From assembly GCA_003260075.1 (NCBI GenBank), contig QLIY01000680.1:1-64000 (forward strand): 64,000 nt of DNA. The letters are read 5' to 3'. The notes below the pieces were generated by a model, which had not been told where the DNA came from, did no database searches, and saw nothing but the letters and a program-made list of their open reading frames with translations. Source of the stretch: Phallusia mammillata (taxonomy: Eukaryota > Chordata > Ascidiacea > Phlebobranchia > Ascidiidae). Within the stretch, counting starts at the first letter, position 1, and each line of letters begins with the position of its first letter. Positions 11,331-24,400 of the stretch are shown here, one piece after another. The translations under genes were made by a program, and so were the position numbers.

Positions 11331-12471
11331 ACTAAACTTGTATTTTTAGCTTATAGTAAAATACGAACCGCGCTTTAATCAACATGCACCAAATACTACA
11401 TCCTATTTTGAAATTTCGTTCTTAATGCGATACTTGTACTTTATACTTAAAAATATGCACAGTTAGCTATTTTATGCAACAGTTTTAGGTTTTAGCGATA
11501 CGATGTGTTATGCTTGCTTACAAATGCTTATGATGCCTTAATGTTTTTCATGAACTAAATCAACGGTTCTTTATGCACTGAACATTGTAATTTTGTTCAT
11601 GTGCACTTAATAATACCCAAAATAACGTGGATAAAACTTTAACGTATACATATAACGACTCAAATAAAGGTAACGAGCAACAGATTTATAGTCAGTTTTA
11701 TATAAATTCCACAAGATAATTTTGAAGTTCAACGCACAGAACCATGCGATTATCTTTGGCGACGACTATACAGTTTTATTATGTTTCCTCGCAAACAAAA
11801 AAGCTGTAAAACTAGATCTCCTCACCTCGAAAACGCCATTTATTAGGGTCTGTGGTTGTGTGCAAACAGTTACTGGCAAATTTTAGCGGCATAATGTTTA
11901 TAGTTTTACAACCTGGTTGACAAAGCGTTTTGTTGTTGCGCCTTTCTAGATTGTAAAGTCACCAAAACTAGTTTCTCCATTTTGCACCATTAACGTACAT
12001 TAAAGTTTTAAATACCATTTACTAGGCATCTTTAAAAACCGGATAAGCCCCAATATTTGTTATGGGATCTTTAAATACTTTCTACTTTTGAGGAGTTTCT
12101 GTTGCCACACGTTGGCGATCAGCGGTTGGGTTTGTGGCCAAAAAATTTGTTTCGGTTCCAACACTTATTGTGAAACCGTGTGGTTAACTCCCAAGTGCGC
12201 ATGCGCGAAGTTACAAATAAAATTGTCCAAGCTAAACAAAACAAATCTGGCAAAATTTTGTTGAAAAGATTACTCTCCACACAAACATGTTTGGTTAGTC
12301 GGAAAGTTATCAGAGAGAAATCGTGCCCTGAACACGAAGGTACGAGCCCGAATCCGGCCCGACCGCGATTTTGTGTGTGAAGTCAGGCTCGAATCAAGTA
12401 TGTTTTATTCAAACTGAAGCCCATACAGCAAACACCCAGTCTGCCTTAAAACTCCGGTTTGACGATTCTCT

Positions 12472-12726
12472 AACATCCAATTCAGTCCTTATACATCAGC
12501 AGTCACACAATGATTTCAAAAAGTTTACAATTTGTACATGGCGGGCTAAAGCAATCAATAATTTAGCCATAAAGGGGCAATCACCCTTGATGGCCCCCCC
12601 CCCCTAACATCTTTTCAGTCCTTATACATCAGCAGTCACACAATGTTTTCAAAAAGTTTACAATTTGTACCTGGCGGGCTAAAGCAATCAATAATTTAGC
12701 CAAAAAGGGGCAATAACCCTTGATGC
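12472..12726. repeat. Duplicated segment around poly-C spacer
   Basis: Copy A (about 12472-12590) recurs as copy B (about 12605-12726) with a few differences. The tract 12594-12604 is 11 C, one of which is native to the start of copy B. Confidence 0.88.
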
Positions 12727-12993
12727 AAAAGCCGCGGATTTTCATCAAATTTCGTAGTTGTCAATCAAATTCGCGGTTCATGAGTTTCAAAGGAACTTGT
12801 TGGTTTGTTTCATTTTACGGTTGTTGGGCATAACGAGCCCCACACCCGTTGTGGTGTATGTCGTTTCGCCGTCGCCTGTTACTACAGTCGCTTTGGTACA
12901 AGGTGTGTTAAAGTGTGGAGCTTTAACTTATCTTTTAATTAGCCTTAACTTATCATGTTCACGTTGGTTAAAGCGATGTGATACAAACTGCTG

Positions 12994-13060
12994 CCGAGGC
13001 AGGGTTGGAACCTAAAACCGTGAGGGCATACGGCGGTCATGCAAATTACTACACCACTTT
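12994..13060 (-). repeat. tRNA-derived SINE head or tRNA pseudogene
   Basis: The reverse complement reads like a degenerate tRNA. An A-box-like GTGGTGTAGTAATTTGC is followed by an anticodon-arm region, then GGTTCCAACCC as a B-box, then GCCTCGG. The acceptor stem does not pair well, so a functional tRNA is unlikely. Confidence 0.5.
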
Positions 13061-13460
13061 AAGTCATCAAGCAAATTATGTCCAGGCCTATACCGGGTAA
13101 AACATACCCAGCAACAATATCATATGATAAGGATTTACATTTGCAACATTTTGGGTTTAAAACACGTGGCAAATCTTATACTAACTTGCAGCTACAAAAC
13201 ACCATTAGAGCCTGGTTATTTGAGAACAGATCGTTTAACAAGATTGCTATGTTAAACCAAAAAGAAGTGAACAAAATCGAGGTTACGACATTACTTCGCT
13301 TGTTAAACCTAAAAACTACTAAAGCATAAGATGAGAAAAACGGAAGTTCACCCGCAAACATATACAGTGATACGTTGTCAAATTGCCGGATTCTGGAAAA
13401 TTTCAGTCTTCAGCGAATCTACCAATAAAAATTTATTGCTACAACGACAACATGTGACGT

Positions 13461-13641
13461 CATCGTCTGAGCAAAGGCCGAAAAAAGACTTCGCCAGGCA
13501 GAACACATACGGTTTTGTATCCAATTCGACAAAAAACGGAGACAGCCCCCCCCCCCATCGTCTGATCAAATTCGGCCGAAAACAGACTTCGTCAAGCAGA
13601 ACACATACGGTTTTGTATCCAATTCGACAAAAAACGGAGAC

Positions 13642-13697
<56 letters not shown>
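13461..13697. repeat. Duplicated segment plus 55-C tract
   Basis: Copy A (about 13461-13545) and copy B (about 13557-13642) share most of their sequence, including the block ending AAAAAACGGAGACA, and are separated by an 11-C tract. Copy B is followed by 55 C (13643-13697), the second longest tract in the window. The poly-Pro open frame across it is not a gene. Confidence 0.85.
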
Positions 13698-13984
13698 TGT
13701 CAAGTGTCTTGTTCTACCGCAGAAAAACTAAGTTGTAAATCATTGTCTCACGTCATTGGCCCGTCTCTATTCTCGCAACACGTGATACAAGGGGACAAAT
13801 TGGAATCGTGTTTTTTACGCAGATTACTGAAAAGTTTATGTGTCATTTCGTTGCTGCATTACATTGTAAACTATAGGAAGCTTTTTCTTTATTATTCGGC
13901 CAACATCATCGGTGTACAACCTGTGGCCTGTGGCCAAATGCGTTCCATTTAATAAAGACTATGCGGCCTAGCGATTCCAACTCA
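13698..13984. repeat. Direct repeat copy 1 (partner at 15021-15319)
   Basis: The segment from TGTCAAGTGTCTTGTTCTAC to GATTCCAACTCAT recurs about 1.3 kb downstream with a few percent divergence. After copy 1 the sequence switches to ATAGGCGCCGA..CGGGTATGCC, which occurs inverted near 15350-15386. Either the region was tandemly duplicated, or two haplotypes that differ by a transposon insertion are both present. Confidence 0.85.
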
Positions 13985-14730
13985 TAGGCGCCGAACACGG
14001 GTATGCCACGCATACCCGAACGAAAACGTCAGGTATGCCGCATACCCGAGAATCGGGCCAACGTTAGTCATGCGTTATATTGCTTCATGGAAATTATTCT
14101 GATACGGACCAATAAGTAACGTACACAATTGGTTTCTATCGCGGATATTGTTTCGCAATCCATTAATTGTTCGCATTCATTTTTAGTGTGAATTGTAACG
14201 TCTTCAAGAAGCACTGGAATTTAAACATTAAAGGGTGGTAAAAAGCACAACAAGTGTTGGCGCTGACACTGCCTCGGCTATTACGTCAACAACCACGTGA
14301 TAAAAAGTTTACCGTTGTAAACTAAATTATGAGAATACAGTTCTGACTTCCAATTGCCTCTACCACAAGAACAACGACTATCTAGTTTTAACCGAAAAAA
14401 CAACAACGCTTATTGTTACGTCACAAACGTAAGGTTGCTACAAAAAATAACGTGTTAGCTTGTTGAAAGTTTCTGGCAGTTTAGGACATCGTTTAAAGTG
14501 GACTAAACTTTTAAATTTTTAATGCGTCACATACAACTCACTGGGTTAAATAGGCTACACGTTGTTAACTAAACAAGCGACTTTAAAGCGTATCAAACGA
14601 TTTTTGTAATGGCTGGGCCAAAAGTGTGGGCGCTTTGTTGCGCGAAAACAAAGCATTTTCATAATAGTTATTACAGAGAAAATAAATGTTTACACAATAT
14701 CGTAATTTGCGACATAAGGTGACGTCCGAG

Positions 14731-14938
14731 CCCCCCCCCCCCCGCCTCACCGTAATTCCGGAAAGTGGGTCCCATTTTTTGTTACGTACAACGCGTTGTT
14801 ACCGGGCACAAACATGCGTTGATTTGTAACAGTAACAGAAGGGCCTGCCGGTGGAATTACGTTGTGTAAACTCATATACTGCAAGCTTTGATATAGTCTT
14901 ACCCTACGTGGCGACAGGAAATTAATTTCCCCCCCCCC
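14731..14938. repeat. Two poly-C tracts without visible flanking duplication
   Basis: Tracts of 13 C (14731-14743) and 10 C (14929-14938) lie in the interval between the two copies of the 290-bp repeat. I see no local duplication across them, so they may mark gap joins without overlap. Confidence 0.6.
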
Positions 14939-15020
14939 AATGAGTCTCGTGGTTGAAATGTGATCAACCCGCGCAGAAGTTAAAGGCGAAACAACCAAGC
15001 CCAGTTTCGGCCCTTTTCAA

Positions 15021-15319
15021 TGTCAAGTGTCTTGTTCTACCGCAGAAAAACTAAGTTGTAAATCATTGCCTCACGTCATTGGCCCGTCTCTATTCTCGCA
15101 ACACGCGATACAAAAGACAAAATTGGAAACGTTTTTTAGGCTGGTGAATTACTGAAAAGTTTGTGTATCATTTTGTTGCTGCATTACATTGTAAACTATA
15201 GTTAGCTTTTTCTTTATTATTCGGCCATCAACATCAGCGGTATACAACCTGCAACCTGTGGCCAAATGCGTTCCATTTAATAAAGACTATGCGGCCTAGC
15301 GATTCCAACTCATATGTTG
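15021..15319. repeat. Direct repeat copy 2 (partner at 13698-13984)
   Basis: This is the second copy of the segment starting TGTCAAGTGTCTTGTTCTAC. It continues into CATATGTTGTTTCTAGG, then C10 (15329-15338), then an insert, then the same ATCCAACTCATATGTTG sequence again at about 15387-15413. Confidence 0.85.
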
Positions 15320-16049
15320 TTTCTAGGGCCCCCCCCCCTCATATAATATGGCATACCCGGGAAAAATTTAAAGTCGGCGCCTATGTAATCCAACTCATAT
15401 GTTGTTTCTAGGCCGATCAATGCGTGTAGAGCTTTTCTTCTGTGTCCTTATAACACTGCAACTAGAATCTCTTTTTTTACTGATAGTTGTAAATCAATAT
15501 AAGCGTAGATGTAAGTTCAGAAAAAACACTTAGTCCTTCACCCTTTGGTTCTAAAGATATATATATATTTCGCTATTACAGCATCGTCAGTATCTGATTC
15601 AAATAGAATCCGTATTGGATATATAAGCGTATTGGAAATGCAATAAAGTAAAGTCAACGTGTTATTTAAAGGTGCACCATGTGAATTGCGTTTGGCCCAA
15701 CAGGAGTTAAGGTGGCATTCCGCTGGTTTAAATTGAACCAAATAACTGAACTGGCTGGACTCAATTGTACAACAACTGCCAGTGGTTGTGACTTGTGGTC
15801 CAACTGCCATGCAAATTCATGCGCCTTACTGAGCAAGAAAATGTGCAGCATTGCTTAGACTCAGAGACACGTTAAACCAGACTTGAACACCACAATTAAA
15901 ATAACGTGTGCTAAAGCAACCGGAGTTAAGCAGGGATCTCAGCGGTAAACTCAAATATTACACAACGCATTAGACGCCGTTATGCCCAATCGACCGTAAG
16001 TGAAACAACTAATGGAAATAAAGTAACCAACGAGAAAAAAATATCCAAC

Positions 16050-16396
16050 TAGCAGTTAGACAGTCACTTCGGCGGAGAAAAAAATTCGACGCGTATTCAG
16101 ACACGGTTTTTCTACTGAGGATAAAAAATCTGAAACAAATATTTTGCAGACTCAGCAAACATGTGATTTAAGCGAAAGTTAGCCAAGCAGTTGACCCCCC
16201 CCCCAAAAATGGGCAAAGGGAGGAATGTATCGAAAAAGGTTGGGAACCACTGAGTTAGACAGTCACTTCGGCGGAGAAAATAATTCGACGCGTATTCAGA
16301 CACGGTTTTTCCACTGAGGATAAAAAATCTGAAACAAATATTTTGCAGACTCAGTAAACATGTCATTTAGGCGAAAGTTAGCAAAGCAGTTGGTCG
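16050..16396. repeat. Duplicated segment around 10-C spacer with hAT-like end between copies
   Basis: Copy A (about 16050-16194) and copy B (about 16253-16396) are nearly identical and begin at the same AGTTAGACAGTCACTTCGG. Between C10 (16195-16204) and copy B lies a sequence ending AAGGTTGGGAACCACTG, the typical end of a hAT-type terminal repeat. AGTTAGAC follows it directly and could be its 8-bp target duplication. Copy A has no such end, so A looks like the empty allele and B the filled one. Confidence 0.8.
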
Positions 16397-19300
16397 AAAT
16401 GACACATTTTATGTTACCCAAAACACGTCGACGACTTAAAACAAAAAGCAACGGGCAAGCCTATACGATGTTTAGTGTTGTTTTAAATGCTTCAGAACCG
16501 AAAGAGGAACATTGCTCCAACTTAAACCCATTGTAACTGTACATTCACATTGTGCAGTCCACTATGTTGGAATTGTTGTGATTTGAAACAATGGTTGTGG
16601 TGTACGTCATAGCACATTTTTTTGCGTCATGAGCGCACAGAAAGATGTCGAAACATACTGACGTTTCTATACTATATATAACATGCGCGTGGCCAAACAT
16701 AATACGGTGGAATTTATCGAATGTTTTTTTTGTGGCACAAAAACGAAAATAGAAAAGTTCCGTTTACACCCATCCAATAAAACCAGTTCGGCCAATATTA
16801 GGTCCAATAACGATGCAATAATCATGCCGTATACACAAGTCGTGCGCTGAAATTGAGTTTCGAAACCAAGAAATAACAAAGATTCCGCGAAATTCACAGA
16901 ATTAGTCCAAAGGACGCATCGGTTTCCAATAGCAACAACGGGTCATTAACGTTTCCAGAGCGAATGGTAAGTTATTAAAATATGTTTAGACTTTAGACAT
17001 ATTCTTCAAAAGAAAAACGTTGTCATAATAATACAGCCGCAGTAAAAGCGTGAAAATCGTTTTTTGCCAGTAAATGGAGTTTATAGTTTGTGTCCGTGGG
17101 TGTGTGGGGGAACATATATTTATTGAACTTTTTTTGTCCCAAATGACAATAGCTTGAAATAGTCCCATTGATAAACGACTGCCAAAGACAGAAACCCACT
17201 GAGACCAACAACGCATGAGCAAATGCAAAAATAGCGATGAAACTCCCCGACTATGTTGTGAAAGCAAACCCCCCTGCAACAATATTTTGCAAAAGGGTTG
17301 TTTCCCAGCTGTCCCAAGCAAATGCTAAGCCGAACACGGTTGACAATTTACGCAACTCAACGATTTACGTCTTATATATGAAGATAATAATATGCTGTGT
17401 TGGTAAACATTTTTGCAAAACATTACCTCCAGCCCAACAGACAATGGTGGTCAATTTTACGCTTCGCCAAACAAGACGGCCTGAATTTTAAAGTTATTTT
17501 CCTATGCTTGCCGATCTCTTCAGGAAAAATGCAATCTCACGGTTATGTCTAAGCAATGTAAATCACTGAAGCGGAAATTTTCATACCCATGCGCTAAAGG
17601 GAAGTAATATGCAAGACGGAAAATATACGAAGTGTAGTGGGCATATGCGCTCTCAAATTTATACCTTTACTTCGTTTTTTGACTATTATAATAACAGTAT
17701 AATGTTAACCGCTTTAAATTTGGATAAAAGCATTTTAAAAACACTTGGATTTGCGGGCAAAAATAGACGAATGTTGTTCATATGTTCATCGGTACCCAAA
17801 GCCTACAACCAATTTGCACGTTGCGAGCATGGCAGGTTTTTTTGTTATCCGTTTCGTCTTCTAATCGCAAATCAGGCGACACAAAATGCGTGTTGCTACT
17901 GGATTACTAACGCGACACAATATGTACAACGTACAGCCTTCTGTTTTGCTGGCAATAGTCGACGCACGTACGCAATGGATGGCCAATAAAAGATCGTGTT
18001 TGCCGAATCGGATGTAAATGTAGGACGTACAGCTTAAAACGCCGTCCGGCGCACAGTGATTTTCTTATGCAACGGTTTTAGCTGTTCACCGACTGTCCGA
18101 TAAAAACGTGTCCTTATTCATTGCATTGTTGTGAAACTGTTATAGTATGCGCAAATTTTTATCATATTTTTTTACACGAGACATGACTGTAGGTCCGTAA
18201 CTTGGGCAAAGGTTTCGGCGTACGGCGGTTTTTGGACGCTAATGACGTCACAAACTAATTTTGCGTTACGAAAAAAGATCCAACACTTTTATAACACAGG
18301 GTCGAAAAATAATGGACTTTAGAGTATTTGGCTTGTGGTTTAAGATATCGTGCAACAAATATTTTGCGATTTTGATAATATTATGTTTTTTGTCACAGCA
18401 AAAATTTAACTAAGTATCATCAGAGTACAAGGTTAGTTCGGTTGTCAATAGTTTCTACTATACGTATAATGAGTTACGTTTTTTTTAAATTTAGCTATCA
18501 ATTTAACCAGATATTAAATTATGTTAATTGTCAGACAAATACCCTTTATAGATTATCATTACTGGTCTATTACAAGCAACGTAATTTAACATATCCGAGA
18601 CATCAAAACTTGACCGCTTCATAAGCTTTTGTTCGTACAGACGTATGCATCTCTATACGTACCAGGTTACAGCCAACATACGAAGGATGGGATTCGGCCT
18701 CGCAAGGACAGGAAGACACTACAGACAGGAAAATGTCTGGCCAGATTAGATACAGGATGCTAATAAAACATCTGGAGTAGAATAAGGAAAGACCATTCAA
18801 CTGGTTTAATTTGAGTACATATGAACATGCACAGCAGTGTAAACAAATTGGGTGATGCGATTTTGAGGACAAAACACATCAGAAAGAGTTTGTTTTTGAC
18901 AGAACTGAGTAGTTCGCTGTCAGTTGCATTATTTTGTAGAAAAATGGGATTAGCAAGGCATTTTAAGATGTTAAAATGCAGAGATAAAATGATAAGTTTG
19001 TTTAAAAATCGTCTTTTTGTGGTAAAAACAACGTTCTTTTCAATATAAGTCGCAGCAATAATTATGATTGGTGTGAGCTACATATTGTACAAATTTGAGT
19101 TTTTAGCGCCCAAAGTTGTTTGATAAACCGTCCGTGTTTCAAGTTTATTGTCAGTGTCAGTGTTATTTTCATGACATTCGTGAGATTGTCATGTGTCAGA
19201 TGACAGCGTTTTATGTCTATTGCAACGTGACGACAAATTTTCACAAATCAAAACGCTTGGCGGCGTAAAGTTGGTTCCCCCAACCCGCCTCCCGCCTACT

Positions 19301-19460
19301 GACAACAGGCATGTCAGGGCGAAAAGTTATTTGGAAAAGTACTACGTTTGTTTGGTGGCTGAAGGTAATTACCTTTTCGGATCGAAGGGAATACCAGTCA
19401 ACTGACGCTATCGTCTTTCCAATTTCGCTTCAGCCTGGGACTTTCCTTGCGCTGTGAAAA

Positions 19461-19934
19461 CCCCCCCCCCTGAAACTTCTTTAGCGGCCAGTAACGCATT
19501 GTTTTTCGAGCAGTTTGTCTATAAGATTGATAGTTCCGAATAAAACTAGAAGGAAGCGATAATACGCCCTCAATTGTAATTTCCCCCCCCCCCAAGCCAA
19601 CTGTGCTATAAAGCTCAGACGGACATACGACAAAGTCCAGAGCTAGTTGAGGTTGGCGCGATAATCGGCAAGTTTCAGTGGTTAATCCACCAGTTTCGCA
19701 CACTGATCGTTGTTTGTTACTTATCACTACATTTCCTATATCGATGTCAACGAAATACGTTTAGACGATTTTGCGCAAATGTTGATTGCTAAAGATTGTT
19801 ACCAAGTTAAATATGAAACGTTGAAACTTCTTTAGCGGCCAGTAACGCATTGTTTTTCGAGCAGTTTGTTTATAAGATTGATTCGGAATAAAACTAGAAG
19901 GAAGCGATAATACGCCCTTAATTGTAATTTTGCC
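19461..19934. repeat. Poly-C bounded segment with displaced second copy
   Basis: A segment of about 112 bp (19471-19582) is bounded by C10 (19461-19470) and C11 (19583-19593) and recurs at about 19823-19934 with small differences. About 230 bp of other sequence lies between. Confidence 0.85.
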
Positions 19935-20511
19935 CTCGCAATGCTTCAGGTATCTTTAAAAAACGGGCTTGATTCGGACCTTACACTCTGCGTCTGTATT
20001 GTTTTGAATAAGTTTAACCAGCTAAAGTAGCCTGTTGCTGAGTATAACCGAATGTCAAACAGCCATGTTTATGACCAATTGTCGATTGTGTTTGTTGTTT
20101 TGGTCTTTCCTGAGGCTTCAATGTATAGGCCTGTATGGTAATCAAACTTTTGGGCCTAAAGGGGCTTCTCAAAAACGATTCTGGTTCGGGCTACAATTTC
20201 AGACCCGTTTACAACTCTGCTTTAAGGGAACGATACAAAGGCATACAGCAAATGACACCACAACACGTCAGCGTTCGAATGTGAGTGAACATGAAATAGT
20301 ATTAAAACCGCTAGGAGGCGGTCGTGCGAGTTGAGGTCTTTGTGGCTTACGCGAACTCCTCGTCTGTGAATACTGCAGCAGTAAAGTTTCAAGTTTAATA
20401 TCTTTTTTGGTTTGTTTCAACTTGATAGCACACCTTATATTATTGTGGCAGAAATAACTACACAACTATTTAAGCGGAATGACAAGCGAAATACGATGTT
20501 ACGTTTAGTCA

Positions 20512-20571
20512 CAGTACGCCAGGCCTATTGAAGGTGCTATACCGAATCAACCGGTCACCAAGCATTTACCA
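20512..20571. repeat. Dispersed repeat fragment related to 38530-38595
   Basis: CAGTACGCCAGGCCTATT and the following 40 bp match the sequence at about 38530-38590 with scattered substitutions. The adjoining part of that intron copy (about 38463-38515) matches 21371-21425, so all three belong to one dispersed family of unknown type. Confidence 0.6.
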
Positions 20572-21370
20572 TATGGCAAAGCGTGGGCCAAAATGTTACG
20601 ATTCGTTTTTTTAGGAAAAGATAAAAGATTAAATTTTTTTTAACGGGCACCTGCAACGGAATTGGTACTTTTGTATCCTGACGTAAGTTTTATTAATTTT
20701 ATTTCAAGTTTTGAACGCGAATTAAGAATCTCGTTCTTGCGTCCAAAACAAAGTTAATCGCCTGTAACCCCTCTATGTTCAGAACGTCATACACAATTTA
20801 GTTCGAATTTTATTTTTCCAAGTAAAAATGTCTGTTTTCTCATCTGACAGTCTCTAAACCCACAATTCAGAGTACAGCTACCATTGTGGTTTGGCGAAGG
20901 GTGACATTTATATCCCTAAATTAGAGTTTTACTTCGGCGCGTGTTATGACTTTGCACATTTAAAGTAGGAGTGACATTTATACATAAATTCGTTGGCTAA
21001 TATGTTATTTAGGAGGGGGGTGGGGTTTTTGCAGCGCACCAATGCCTTTATAAACCTTCCTCCAGAAATCGAGGGAGCCCAAAACAAGGCTGTCTATAAT
21101 TAAGAATCGAGTTCGGGTGAACAAAAAGCCGCAAACTTTACAAGGGGAGCTGCAAAAATGTTTTGCGGCACCAGGAACACAAAAACGGGGGCTGGGCGAC
21201 TTGTTTGGTGATAGACTTAGGCATTTACGTAGGCGTTTGGGTTGAAAGACTATTGTCTACGAAATACGCAACCTGTGGCGGGGAGTGTCAATTTAAAATG
21301 CATTGAAGTGTGCAAGATTTACTTAAGAAGCCGCCTGGGTAGCACGAACGGCGTCGCATTCTAGGGACAA

Positions 21371-21425
21371 TTAAGATAAACATAAATTCACAACTGGGAT
21401 CAGCCCTGAAGCGTCTTCTAGTGAC
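21371..21425. repeat. Dispersed repeat fragment related to 38463-38515
   Basis: AAGATAAACATAAATTCA.. followed by CTGAAGCGTCT matches the left half of the intron copy at 38463-38595. Confidence 0.55.
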
Positions 21426-24400
21426 AACGTTTTTAAAGTCGTAAAAATAAAGCTTTAAGCAAAAAAGCACAAACGTTAAATATGAAAACGAGTGATAGCT
21501 AGTTACCATGCGCAACATGGTATTATACAAAAAATCTCTGAATAAAGATGCGTTTTTTTTTAGATTTTAAAAATGTTGGAAACTTGATTAATGACCATAT
21601 ATAAGGGATTGTACGCATTGCTCCATGTATTTTTCGATCTTGTATACAATTAAAACTACAAAAAAATCGTACAAAAATTTAAAGAAGGGCATGCGCATGA
21701 ACTAGTGGTCTGAAAAATCGTGCAGACAACTCGTTTAAAAACAACAAATGGTGAGGAGCGCCTCTTACAATGGCCGTTTCGTTGAACTCACCAGAGCGTA
21801 ACGGACGGGGAACCTTGTGGTGTTTGCAACAAAAAATGCGAGATAACGAATTTTTCAGGACAATAGACGCTTTTTACATCGTCTCCCAAACCTGAATGGG
21901 AGATGGGCACGCGAAATTCTCTCTCCTTGTTGACCAATTGAGAGGTGAAGTTTTTTTGGGGGGAGCAAGTGTAAAGTCTGTTGTTTAGGAGTGGCTTATA
22001 AAAATATAAGCTGTTGTTTCTTTACGTTGATATCGTAAAAACGGCCTTTCTTGGTAGTGTTTTCTGCTTATAAGTAACGGTTCTTGCATTCTCAGAAAAG
22101 TATCAAAATTTTCGACACAAGTCCAAAAAAATTAAACCAGTTTAAAATACGTAGATCAGAAAAATAATTTTAGCCTCGGCGGAAGTTTGAAAAATTAAAT
22201 TAATAAACAAACACTATTAGGGCAGAGTAGATAATGTTTTGCTACCAAAGTTTGTATCCTAAATAGTTGACAACAGATTTTTTACAGAAAATCGCAACAA
22301 AAACATCCCATAACAATAACACGTAAACAATGATTAAGCCGGACGCGAAACGCTTAAACTAGGGCAAAAATTCAACAAAACAATAGTCAAAATATGGCAA
22401 ATGTTTTGAAACAACGCATTAACGCAAATGCTAATCTAGTTGATTTATTTTTGGTTCGTAGTTCTAAAAAAAATCTAGAACGCAGAGCTTTAAGTTGAGG
22501 TTGGGATTTTATGACAAGTCTTCTTGTCGCTTTCACTTTAAGTTTATCATTATTAAGCGTTAAACCGCGTTCATGCTATTACGGAGAAATGCAATCTCAA
22601 GAACAGTGGCGAAACAAAACCCTGTATCGAATAAAAATCAGTCGCGCCGGTCGGCCAAACGATTTCATCTCGAATCGTCCTGACTTCGTTGTTCTCAGGT
22701 TACGCATCGAGGCGTGACGTAACTGCAAGCTGAGCCATTCAAGAGATTCCTGTTGCGAAGGACTGAGCTTACTGACCTACACTGGCCAGTTAGAGTCTGA
22801 TTTTCTGCACGTTTTCGCCTGTTTTGCGGCTGTGGGGCCTAAATTCGGGTCAGTTTTTGGTTATAGGAAAATCGGGTTTGTTAGATTAGGAATAGGTTGT
22901 GTTTTTACTTATGTAGAAGTGCATGTGGATGGTTTGTAGAATGCTTAAACGACAGAGAAAAAAATTTGTGTAAGCTGTTTCAGGTTTGAAATTAGGCTAA
23001 ATTCATACCGGTCTAATGGGAAATTTAATCAACTTCTTGAAAACTGTGTTTACGCGAATGTTGTCCAAGTTAAAGAATAAGTATAACCAGTGTATTACAA
23101 AGCTCTAGCAAACAAAGTCAATACAAAGTGGTGCATAAATATCGACTTAAAAACCGCTAACAACCACGTTTTTGGCGTTGCTACCCTACAACAGCAGTAA
23201 GTAGTGGTAGCGCAAGAAATGGCCAAGGCACGTGTATGTTAAATAGGATAGGCTAAGAGGACGCACTTTGTAAAGCCACCGGTGTGTCTGTTGTTTCTAT
23301 CAGACAGTAGAACAATTTGACGCCATTACACGGATGTGGTTGATTAAGCCGCAAACGGGGACACGGAAAGAAAATACGTCCATTGACCGCTTTTTAATCG
23401 GGGAGGGGTTGAATTTGTTTTTGTTAAGTACCACGATATTAAAGAAAACCTTGAAAGAACTAATAGGGGCGGGTTATGTAAGGAAATTGTCGAAAACGGA
23501 TTTAAAAGACACAGCAGTGACTCGTGGGACCCCAAAACAAAGTAATTTGCCAAAAAATGCTGACATACGCTCACATTGCTGCATAATAACGGCCAAACTT
23601 ATTGCACTTTATTACAATCTCAACGACAAACAAAGAACTACGGTTGAAATCAGATTTTTAGTGTCTGACGTATCACCAGCATACGCCATAAACATTTTTT
23701 CGGGAAAAAAGGTTTGGGAGCTTTTAAGACGAGCGCGCTGGCATTTTTCCGCATGGCTGTGTCCCTGCGATAGGACGGTGGCAGGATTTCTCGTTAGATC
23801 ATGTTCTCAGCTACGTTGTTAAGTTGGGGCGACAGCTACCTCCGTTACGGTGACTGACCATTAACAGGAATCCAACCAAATACTGGTCGATTCCTGTATG
23901 TTTTTCGGGGATCAACGAAGGTTTGGTAACAATTCGATATAAATTACAACTTTGGTTACGACTTTAGGAAACACGTTGTAAAAGGAAATTTTGCACTTAA
24001 TGGCGCATTTGTATGATAAATTTTACTCCGCTAGTGATTTCCTAAAAGGCGTAGAGTACAAGACTTTTCATCTTTGATGTTTTTTGGTCGATTTTATAAA
24101 GGTTTAATAATGTTTTAGTAATCGTACAACTAGATTATGATGTAGCGTGATAATATGACACTGCTTTTAGAGTAAAAGTGACTTAGGCCGTGAGCTATTA
24201 AAGAAAAAATATATATATTGTGAAAAATAATTGCTAAATAAATTGTTGTTGTTTTGAACGATTAAAGTTGTCAGTAATCAGCTATGCTTGAAATGATAGT
24301 TCCGTTTTGTGCGTTTGTTACGTTTCGGTATCTAAAACCTCATCGTTTATGCTTACAACGAATCCGCCCTCGGTTGGCCATTCATTGGTCGTATTTTTCG

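Noticed and set aside
12994..13060. Functional tRNA gene on the minus strand
   Set aside because: A- and B-box-like blocks are present, but the acceptor stem does not pair and the arms are imperfect, so it is listed as a SINE or pseudogene.
13331..13738. 135-codon open frame with a long polyproline run
   Set aside because: The proline run is the translation of the 55-C tract, and the rest repeats a duplicated non-coding segment.
23334..23822. Longest stand-alone open frame of the gene-poor region (162 codons)
   Set aside because: No recognised motif, no splice context, no nearby poly(A) signal and no protein-like pattern. In 17 kb of DNA such a frame can occur by chance.
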